From the NCBI GenBank assembly GCA_024362935.1, contig JANCRA010000017.1, positions 1,240,001-1,304,000 on the forward strand: 64,000 nucleotides of DNA, given 5' to 3'. Below are positions 12,212 through 19,176 of this stretch, piece after piece (positions within the stretch are counted from its first letter, which is position 1; the number at the start of each line of letters is the position of its first letter). The translations under genes and the position numbers were made by a program. Origin of the DNA: Setophaga petechia. Taxonomy: Eukaryota; Chordata; Aves; Passeriformes; Parulidae. A model generated the notes under the pieces. The model had not been told where the DNA came from. It did not search any database and worked only from the letters and a program-made list of their open reading frames with translations.

Positions 12212-15200
12212 TTAGGTCTCGGGGAGGAAAAGGGAATCCAGAGGAAAAAGGGAATCTTCCTCCTCCCTCCGTCTTCGCCGCCAGCTGGCAACCCGAACCT
12301 GAGGCGTGGATGTTGTCGCCTTAGCTGTTCTGGGCACAAAGGGCCGAACCCAGCGTGAAGGGACCCACCTGGGACCTGTGGGGGTAGAAACACAGGCATA
12401 CCCTCGGCCCCAGGTGATAAGGTCGAATGGTCCCTCCAGACGCCAGGTCTCCGGGTCCTTCACCAGAACCGGGGGCCTCTCCTTTAGGTGGAAACTGCCA
12501 CTCTGTCCGAAGTGCCGCACAATGGGCGGATTTAAGTTTTCAAAAGAACAATTTAAAAAGTTGATTGTATAGAGTGCCCTTGATAATTGGGACTGAGGGG
12601 ATTCCACCTTCATTGCCGGGGACAGATGGGAAAGAACTCTTTTGAGGCTCTGGTGGGTCCTCTCAATCACGGCTTGTCCCGTGGGGGAATAGGGGATGCC
12701 GGTCTTGTGCTCTATTCCCCATTGCTGCAGGAAGCTCCGGAGCTCCCTGGACACGTACGAAGGCCCGTTGTCAGTTTTTATCACCTTAGGGATGCCCAGC
12801 ACGGAGAAAGCCTGGAGCAGATGTTTGATGACATCCTTGGCTTTCTCCCCTGTGTGGGCAGAGGCAAAAACGGCACTCGAGAACGTGTCCACTGAGACAT
12901 GGACAAACTTGAGGCGACCGAATTGATTTACTTTGGTAATATCCATTTGCCACACCTCGCAACTGGCAAGTCCCCGGGGATTTGCGCCAGCGGGCAGAGA
13001 TGGGAGCTGATCCCGCTGGCAGTGAGGGCATGTGGCCACAATGGCCTTGGCTTGGTCTCGCGTGAGCTGGAATTGGCGAACCAAGCCAGGCGCATTCTGA
13101 TGGAACAGCTGGTGGCTGATCTTGGCCTGCTTAAAGACATCAGGGAGCGGGGCCCATTGCACCGCGTGGGCAAGTGCCCACTCGGCCGGGGAAGCGAGGC
13201 TATCGGCCAAACGGTTCCCCTCAGCAATGAACCCGGGCAAACCAGTGTGTGCTCTCACGTGCATAACATAATATTTTTGCTCCCGGTGGGAGATGAGTTT
13301 TATGAGCTTCGAGAGCAAATCATATAAGGCCGAATTGGACACCTCCTCAAGGACAGCACCTTCAGCTCTAGCGACTACACCTGCAACATAAGCCGAGTCC
13401 GTGACCAAATTAAAGGGTACATCTTTGAATTTCTCGAAGGCCCTGACGACTGCGTCCAACTCAGCAACTTGAGGGGAGCCCTCAACGGTGGCAACATCCA
13501 TCTCCCACTGCTGAGTTTGAGGATCCTTCCAAGTCATCACTGACTTGTGGGTTCCTCCGGACGCGTCAGTAAAAACGGTCAAGGCCTTGAGGGGGACTCG
13601 ACTTTGAATTTCCCGGATTGTGAATTTGAATTGCATGTCCTGATTGAAAAGAGCATGCGAAGGATGTCCAATTTCAATTTTACCAGTGTATTCTGCTAGA
13701 GCGAACTGCAACACTTCGCTCTCCTCGAGGAGTTGATTAAAAACTTTGGATTGAAACTTTCCAGATTTTAAATCAATTGGAATATGAATGCACATGAAGT
13801 CCACACCTGCCAGCTCCCTGATCCGCGATCTTCCCTTGCGGATCAGCTCAGCCACCAGCTCATGTGGCCTTGTAATTCTTTTGGACCGATGGTGGCTGAG
13901 GAACACCCACTCTATAATTAAGAGGGGGTCACTCAAGCCTTGGTCCGTCCTCCTCTCCTTCGATGTTTTGGGGGACTTGCGGGATTCATCCCATTGAAAA
14001 ATCATCCCGTGGAGGTGTGGCAGTTTACCTAATATAATGAATTTGAAGGGCAGGCCCGGGTGACAACGATGGGCCTGCCTTGCCTCAATTATTTTTGTGA
14101 TGTTTTCGAGTGCGGTTTTGGCCTCTGGGGTGAGTTCCCTAGGAGAACTAAGCTCCTCTCCCCCTTTCAATAAATTGAAAAGGGGGGCTAGGTCCTCGGT
14201 GGTGATGCCTAGCCAGGGCCTCACCCAATTCAACGCCCCACACAGTTGGTGAACATCCGCTAAGGTTCTCACCTTGTGGTGAACGGCCAATTTTTGCGGA
14301 ACAATGGTCCGCTTCGTGATCTCCAGGCCTAAGTACTTCCAGGGCGGCATCCGTTGAATCTTCTCGCTCTGGAGCTCGAACCCTGCGGCAATTAAGCAAT
14401 CCGTTACGCGGGAGAGCGCGTGACACAGCAGGTCATCATTGGGGGCGCAGACCAGCACGTCATCCATGTAATGGTAAATGATGACATCAGGGCATTCGGT
14501 GCGTACAGGTTGGAGCAAGGAAGCAACATACCACTGGCAGATGATAGGACTACATTTCATGCCTTGTGGCAAAACTCGCCAGTGGTAGCGCTTCCCGGGA
14601 GCCTCACGGTTTAAGGTGGGCACCGTGAATGCAAAACGTGGCGCGTCATCAGGATGAAGGGGAATTTGAAAAAAGCAATCTTTAATATCAATGACAACCA
14701 AATTCCAATTTTGGGGGAGCATCGCCGGGGATGGCATCCCTGGCTGGAGAGTACCCATGTCCTGTATAATTTCGTTGATTTTGCGGAGGTCGGTGAGGAG
14801 CCGCCACTTGCCAGATGACTTTCGAATGACAAACACTGGGGAGTTCCATTCTGACATGGACTCCACCAGGTTGCCTTTTTGGACCTGCTCCTCCACGAGT
14901 TCCGCCAGCGCCTTCAATTTTTGCTTATTGAGCGGCCACTGAGCTACCTGGACTGGTTTATCTGAAAGCCAATTCAGCTTCCAGGTAGGGCGCTCTTCAG
15001 TGACCGCTGCCCGAAAAACCTGGGGAGCCGGCAGGTCAATTTTGGCTCCCCACTGGGCAAGGGTATCTCTCCCCCAGAGAGGCTCTACATAATCTAAAAC
15101 GAATGGGCGTACGGAAGCCAATTGCCCATCCGGCCCCTTAATTTGCACGATGCCCTTAGAACGCTTTGCCAATTGTGTCCCCCCGACACCCTGGATGCGC

Positions 15201-15910
15201 CCATCCACGTTTTGCAGCTCCCAATGTGACGGCCACTCCCGATAGGGAATGATCGTCACATCTGCTCCGGTGTCTAACATCCCCCTAACCGAAATGATGT
15301 CCCCCCCTCGGGACAGCTGACAATCGAGGCGAGGCTTTGCCCGCCCCAGGTGTTCGGCCCAGGCAACCGAAGGAATGGAAGGCTTTATTGAAATGGCCTG
15401 GGCCACCACTTCTCCGGCAGGGAGGAACAGAGGGGGACGCAGACACCTGCACCTGATGACGATCTGCTGCTGGCCTGCAGACACCAAGGCGGGAAGAATT
15501 TCAAGGTCTGGTGGAGTGGCCTCGGTGTCTCCCACAATGAGGAGCTGCTGATTTGTGTCCCAATTACCTCGGGCCTTCGGGCAGACTGGCAACGCGACCA
15601 CTTCTGAGTTGGAAAAGTGGAGAGGCCGCGCTGTTTCCAACCTAAAGGAGAAACCAGAAGAAAAGGTGTTAAAATCTGGTTCCGATGAAGGTCCCGGGTC
15701 AGGACAGCCAAGGCGAGGGTCCACCACGCCTGAGGTCAGGTCCGGTAGAGTGTCACGTCCGGTAAAGGAAAGTCCGTGGAGCCCCGCTGGACTGGGCTCG
15801 GCTGGTGGCGAGCGGGAAAATGAAGGAGATTCCTCCCCCCTGGCTGCAGATGTTGTTTGCCCGCCCGAATTTTTGTCAGCGCGCAGGGGGGGGCTGCGCT
15901 CCCTTAAGAG
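12212..15910 (-). CDS. pol: ERV1 Pro-Pol (dUTPase-like segment, protease, RT, RNase H, integrase)
   Basis: Expressed by -1 frameshifting from gag; the frame is open from 15,910 to its stop, 1,232 codons. Numbering below counts from a GTG codon at 15,727, 61 codons into the frame. An N-terminal segment (about 25-115) ends in a dUTPase-like [11 protein letters not shown] strand. Protease has LDTGAD (151-156) and GRD (219-221). Reverse transcriptase has LPQGMKCSP (386-394) and YMDD (420-423). RNase H has D721, E756, D777 and D842. Integrase has H872/H876 with C900/C903 of the zinc domain, then D929, D986 and E1022, and a tryptophan-rich C-terminal domain. All catalytic residues are present. Protease in the pol frame with a single frameshift is like lentiviruses and unlike betaretroviruses, which use two shifts. 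It ends 71 bases before the env ATG. Confidence 0.95.
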   Translation of the reverse strand, partial: LLRERSPPLRADKNSGGQTTSAARGEESPSFSRSPPAEPSPAGLHGLSFTGRDTLPDLTSGVVDPRLGCPDPGPSSEPDFNTFSSGFSFRLETARPLHFSNSEVVALPVCPKARGNWDTNQQLLIVGDTEATPPDLEILPALVSAGQQQIVIRCRCLRPPLFLPAGEVVAQAISIKPSIPSVAWAEHLGRAKPRLDCQLSRGGDIISVRGMLDTGADVTIIPYREWPSHWELQNVDGRIQGVGGTQLAKRSKGIVQIKGPDGQLASVRPFVLDYVEPLWGRDTLAQWGAKIDLPAPQVFRAAVTEERPTWKLNWLSDKPVQVAQWPLNKQKLKALAELVEEQVQKGNLVESMSEWNSPVFVIRKSSGKWRLLTDLRKINEIIQDMGTLQPGMPSPAMLPQNWNLVVIDIKDCFFQIPLHPDDAPRFAFTVPTLNREAPGKRYHWRVLPQGMKCSPIICQWYVASLLQPVRTECPDVIIYHYMDDVLVCAPNDDLLCHALSRVTDCLIAAGFELQSEKIQRMPPWKYLGLEITKRTIVPQKLAVHHKVRTLADVHQLCGALNWVRPWLGITTEDLAPLFNLLKGGEELSSPRELTPEAKTALENITKIIEARQAHRCHPGLPFKFIILGKLPHLHGMIFQWDESRKSPKTSKERRTDQGLSDPLLIIEWVFLSHHRSKRITRPHELVAELIRKGRSRIRELAGVDFMCIHIPIDLKSGKFQSKVFNQLLEESEVLQFALAEYTGKIEIGHPSHALFNQDMQFKFTIREIQSRVPLKALTVFTDASGGTHKSVMTWKDPQTQQWEMDVATVEGSPQVAELDAVVRAFEKFKDVPFNLVTDSAYVAGVVARAEGAVLEEVSNSALYDLLSKLIKLISHREQKYYVMHVRAHTGLPGFIAEGNRLADSLASPAEWALAHAVQWAPLPDVFKQAKISHQLFHQNAPGLVRQFQLTRDQAKAIVATCPHCQRDQLPSLPAGANPRGLASCEVWQMDITKVNQFGRLKFVHVSVDTFSSAVFASAHTGEKAKDVIKHLLQAFSVLGIPKVIKTDNGPSYVSRELRSFLQQWGIEHKTGIPYSPTGQAVIERTHQSLKRVLSHLSPAMKVESPQSQLSRALYTINFLNCSFENLNPPIVRHFGQSGSFHLKERPPVLVKDPETWRLEGPFDLITWGRGYACVSTPTGPRWVPSRWVRPFVPRTAKATTSTPQVRVASWRRRRREEEDSLFPLDSLFLPET

Positions 15911-15916
15911 TTTTTT
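15859..15916 (-). promoter_or_regulatory. ERV1 gag/pro -1 frameshift signal
   Basis: The heptamer A AAA AAC (15,910-15,916) lies in the gag frame two codons before the gag TAA. About ten bases downstream GCGCAG (15,894-15,899) can pair with CTGCGC (15,881-15,886) around a loop of cytosines. The loop can in turn pair with GGGCGGGC (15,859-15,866), giving an H-type pseudoknot. Heptamer, stem and downstream G-tract are all retained in ERV2. Pol lies exactly in the -1 frame relative to gag. Confidence 0.85.
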
Positions 15917-18006
15917 GGGGCCTCTCCTCCTTGGACGCCTGACTGCTGCGCTCTCTTAAAGGCATAAAACTCCTTCCGGAGCGGGCAGTCAGGCATCCAG
16001 TGGTCCTCCTTCTGACACAGGTGGCATGCCGCGGTGGAGGAACGGCCAGTCCGGGGGGTGCCAGGTCCCGAACGGGGTACCGACGGAGAGGGTGCAGCGG
16101 CGGCGACGGTCCCCTGAAGGTCCGCGAAGGACACCCGACGAGCGGCCGATGGTGTTGCTGGCTTCTCGCCGGATGCCTGAGATGTAACTTTCGCAGCGCA
16201 GACCATCAGGAGATCGCGGAGCGTCGGACGAGGGTGGAGCGGCAGGCTCATGATGGCGGCCTTGCAGGCCGAGTTCGCATTCGTGGTCGCAAGAAGCGTC
16301 ACCATTCTCTTGCGAGCACCCTCGTCCGGCTCCTCCGATTCCGCCGCCTGTTGCAACCGCACCACAAAGTCATCAAAGCTCTCCGTCGGCCCCTGGAAGA
16401 GATGGGACACAGGGACCGAAGGCACCCCCGCAGCCACTCGATAGAATGACTGCAAAGCCACCTGTGTGCTCCGCTTCAATGCCTCTGTTGGAATCAGGCG
16501 GGCTTGCTTGTCGCCCTTCTCCCACTCACCCAACCCACATAGATGGTTGACGGTGAGCCTCTCCCCTTCAGTATCTTCCCCCACCTCCGGGTCTTCCCAC
16601 AGCTGTGGCAAAAGATCGGCCACCGCCATCTCCCACGTGGCTTCCCACCTAGAATACCGAGCTACGTCTAATAAACAACTAAAAATCTGCCTTAAATCGG
16701 CTGGGACAAGCTCAGATTCTAGGAGGGAAGCCTCCAGTAGCCCCCGGAAATAACGACTTTGTCCCCCGTGCTCCTTCAGAGCTTTCACGAGCTCCTTGAT
16801 GAGCGACCGGGGGACTGGGGACCACTGGATGCGGGGATTTCCACCGCCCCGATTCCGGTGATAAGTCACCGGAGCAGCCATGATGGATTCGGCAGGCTCC
16901 GGTGTGCCCTCCTTCCCCTCGGCCCCGGCCCCCAGGCCGTGGGAAAAAACCGGCCAAGATGGCGGACCGTGGGAACCGGAACCCAGGGGGAGGGGACAGG
17001 AAGGGGCGGGGTCAGCGGCGCCGTGGGAACCCGGGGAGGGGACTGAAGGGAGAGGGCCCGCCCAGTGGGTTGGGCAAGGTGGGAGGGCCTGAGGCGGAGG
17101 CGGAGCAAAAGGAGGTACCACCGAGGAGGAGGGCGGAGCGCTGGGTGAGGGAGGGGTGTAGTAGGAATGGGTGGGGACGGGAGAAAGGAAGGGGTTGGGA
17201 CTAGGGAGGAAGGGGTTGGGAGAGGGACTACAAAAGGGATTGGAGTAGGTATAAGGTGGGGGCAGGGTCCTTCCCTGCTGGGGTGCCTCATGGTCCCCGC
17301 CATCTTGGGCTCCACGGGAGCCATCTTGTGACGGGACCATGAAGCGAACTTTGGAACTTAACTTAGGGGATTTTACAACGCGGAAGGAGGGTGCGGGGGA
17401 AGATGGGGGAAAGGGAGAACCGGCCGGAGTCTGGCCAGGACTCCGTCCGCGGGGGGATTGGCGACCCCGAGGAGAGCCAGGGCGATGGAGGGGCTCCTGC
17501 CCGCTGTGGTCGGGGGCTGCCCTCCTCAGGATCCCAGGTCTAGCGGGAGAAGGGGGACAGGGCTGGGGGGTAGGTACACGTTCAGGGGTGTTAACCGGAA
17601 GGGGAGAAGGAGAACAAGGTTGAGGTGTAGGGGGACGTTCAGGGGTAGGAACAGAACTGGGGACCGAGACCGTAACTGGGAGCTTGGGGCGTTCTCTCAG
17701 TTTTTTGCTCTCTTGTTTCCTCAGCACCTGGAGGAGCTGAGTCACCCAATTCAGGTGCCTTGCCAATTTCAATTTTTTAGAAAGGGCGGTCTCCTCTGAC
17801 CGGACCAAATAAGATAATTTTCTGGAGACCTCCTCCCAAAATCGGGGGCTCCTATATTGGTCAGAGGAGATATTATGAAACTGAGAGGAGACCCATCTAA
17901 TCAAGCTCCGGATCTCGTTCTGTTTAACTAAAACATTCCCTTTAACCAACACTTCAACAACAACCAAAACCGCCTCGCGCTGCTCAGCCGACAGTCTTGC
18001 ACCCAT
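15904..18006 (-). CDS. gag: ERV1 Gag polyprotein (700 aa, intact)
   Basis: Structural polyprotein of the virion. The start is chosen because MGARLS gives a myristoylation signal (Gly2, Ser6), fitting membrane targeting by matrix (about 1-110). A long proline-rich linker (about 110-375) holds the late-domain motif PPPY (249-252), expected to recruit Nedd4-type ligases for budding, followed by three NPF motifs (256-258, 264-266, 271-273). Capsid covers about 379-610 with the major homology region at 538-556 (Q, G, E, F and R in the usual spacing). Nucleocapsid has one zinc knuckle of CX2CX4HX4C form (C661-C674) where many retroviruses have two. Gag ends just after the frameshift heptamer. The length is ordinary for the group, and the linker is unusually long. 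Confidence 0.95.
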   Translation of the reverse strand: MGARLSAEQREAVLVVVEVLVKGNVLVKQNEIRSLIRWVSSQFHNISSDQYRSPRFWEEVSRKLSYLVRSEETALSKKLKLARHLNWVTQLLQVLRKQESKKLRERPKLPVTVSVPSSVPTPERPPTPQPCSPSPLPVNTPERVPTPQPCPPSPARPGILRRAAPDHSGQEPLHRPGSPRGRQSPRGRSPGQTPAGSPFPPSSPAPSFRVVKSPKLSSKVRFMVPSQDGSRGAQDGGDHEAPQQGRTLPPPYTYSNPFCSPSPNPFLPSPNPFLSPVPTHSYYTPPSPSAPPSSSVVPPFAPPPPQALPPCPTHWAGPLPSVPSPGSHGAADPAPSCPLPLGSGSHGPPSWPVFSHGLGAGAEGKEGTPEPAESIMAAPVTYHRNRGGGNPRIQWSPVPRSLIKELVKALKEHGGQSRYFRGLLEASLLESELVPADLRQIFSCLLDVARYSRWEATWEMAVADLLPQLWEDPEVGEDTEGERLTVNHLCGLGEWEKGDKQARLIPTEALKRSTQVALQSFYRVAAGVPSVPVSHLFQGPTESFDDFVVRLQQAAESEEPDEGARKRMVTLLATTNANSACKAAIMSLPLHPRPTLRDLLMVCAAKVTSQASGEKPATPSAARRVSFADLQGTVAAAAPSPSVPRSGPGTPRTGRSSTAACHLCQKEDHWMPDCPLRKEFYAFKRAQQSGVQGGEAPKNS

Positions 18007-18400
18007 GACCGCAGATCTTAATTTGGCTGAGCAGCTGGCACCGACACCCGTTAAACTAAAATGAGGATTAAAGAACCGAAAAAGGGTAGGAGAACCCTCC
18101 CCCTAAGGCCCCCTGCCACGAGAAAAAGTGACCTCCACCCGGCGGACGAAGCGGCCGGGGGGTCGGATAAAAGATAGGGGGGGTACGAAGACCGACCTTA
18201 AGGGTGGGAGGTGGGATCCGGGTGCCGGGCGGCGTCCTCCGGTGGACCGGTCCGAGGTGCCGGAGGTCTCCGGTCCAATCCTCCGACGCAGTAGTCCCAG
18301 TAACCAGGCGTCCTGCGATCGGAGGTACTGCCGCGCCCAGTGAAGCCTGCTGCTTCGGACCGTGGGGCGGACGTAGTCTTCGCGGCTACGGTGCCAAGCC
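18007..18400 (-). other. ERV1 5' leader (packaging/splice-donor region)
   Basis: 394 bases between the primer site and the gag ATG. It should hold the packaging signal and the major splice donor. The best donor I see is AAG|GTCGGT (18,191-18,199 on the minus strand), which ERV2 keeps at 55,720-55,728. The leader is C- and G-rich in its first half. No other gene is visible. Confidence 0.6.
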
Positions 18401-18418
18401 GCCCCACGTTGGGCGCCA
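18401..18418 (-). other. ERV1 primer binding site, tRNA-Lys1,2 type
   Basis: In viral sense TGGCGCCCAACGTGGGGC, the 18-base complement of the tRNA-Lys1,2 3' end, as used by several betaretroviruses and lentiviruses. Five bases (GCTGC) separate it from the CA end of the LTR, longer than the one to three usually seen. ERV2 has the identical site and spacer. Confidence 0.93.
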
Positions 18419-18423
18419 GCAGC

Positions 18424-19170
18424 TGTGGCGGTGCCGATATCCTGAGCCCGGCTGGCCCACAGAATTGCACAGCCAACAGCCTGAGAGAGGGCACGGGCAG
18501 CTGCAGACCCAGAGCCTCCGGCAGGAGAGGAACTGGATTCCCGATCGCCCTTCCCAGAGCTCCCTCCACGTCAGTGGTGGAGGAGGCAGCTCTGGCAGGC
18601 TTAGGAGCAGATACAGCAGCACTATTCCAGAGGACGCTGAAGCAAAACGCGAGGCAGCAGTTCTCCACAGCAGGGGAAGGTTTATTGGAGAGGGTGAAGG
18701 GTGTAGACAGGTAGGAGGCTGCAGGGAACTGCCCCGAGGGGCGGGGAGAACAAAACATTTATAGGGAGACCAGAGGGAGGTGGATCCCTCACCCTGGCCA
18801 ATGAACTAAACACCCGGCTAAACTGACAGGGGACAGTAACAAATAGAACAACATTAGGGGAGGGCCAGCTCTACCTTGCCCAATCACCCTCTGCCCTGTG
18901 GAGAAGGTTCTAGTGAAGCAGACAGGGACAGAGGGTGACAGGCAGGCAGGCTGACAACTGAAAATACAGGGGTGGGGAGAACTCGATACAAAAAGGCGGG
19001 AGTAACTAAGCAACAGAAATGACGGACAGTCCCTGAGGGAGAAAAACAGGGGGAGGGGAAGCCTGGCAAGCGCCATCTTAGGTAAGTAACACTAATACAT
19101 TAAAATACAATAAATTAAAATCAACCCGAACAGAAAAGGGAGAGGGAGACTGCAGGGGCGCACCGCAACA
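18424..19170 (-). repeat. ERV1 5' LTR (747 bp)
   Basis: Reads as identical to the 3' LTR at 9,979-10,725. The viral promoter is here: TATAAATG on the minus strand at 18,756-18,763, with inverted CCAAT boxes upstream, and the RNA start expected 25-30 bases downstream. AATAAA is at 18,681-18,686. As a promoter it would drive gag-pol transcription leftward and, after splicing, env. Confidence 0.95.
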
Positions 19171-19176
19171 CTCTTG
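19171..19176. repeat. Target-site duplication of ERV1, 5' side (CTCTTG)
   Basis: Directly abuts the CAACA end of the LTR and continues in perfect register into the satellite monomer cut by the provirus (171 bases of the monomer on one side, 115 on the other, total 286). Confidence 0.93.

Larger units (their letters stand above)
9979..19170 (-). mobile_element. ERV1: complete young provirus inserted in the satellite
   Basis: A 9,192-bp provirus read on the minus strand: 5' LTR (18,424-19,170), primer binding site, leader, gag, pro-pol, env, polypurine tract, 3' LTR (9,979-10,725). The LTRs read as identical along their 747 bases and all three reading frames are open, so integration is recent. 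It sits in the second higher-order copy and not at the matching place of the first, so it post-dates that satellite duplication. The empty-site comparison gives 9,201 added bases, which equals 9,192 of provirus, 6 of target duplication and 3 unexplained. By organisation it is an alpha/beta-like class II ERV; no named family is claimed. Confidence 0.95.

Noticed and set aside
12142..12399. N-terminal extension of ERV1 Env to an ATG at 12,399
   Set aside because: It overlaps the end of pol, lies upstream of the conserved splice acceptor and is not kept as a start in ERV2; the signal peptide follows the ATG at 12,141.
16712..17799. Open frames antisense to gag in ERV1 (and their equivalents in ERV2)
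   Set aside because: These are shadows of the proline-rich, GC-rich gag linker; retroviral antisense genes are rare and nothing here supports one.
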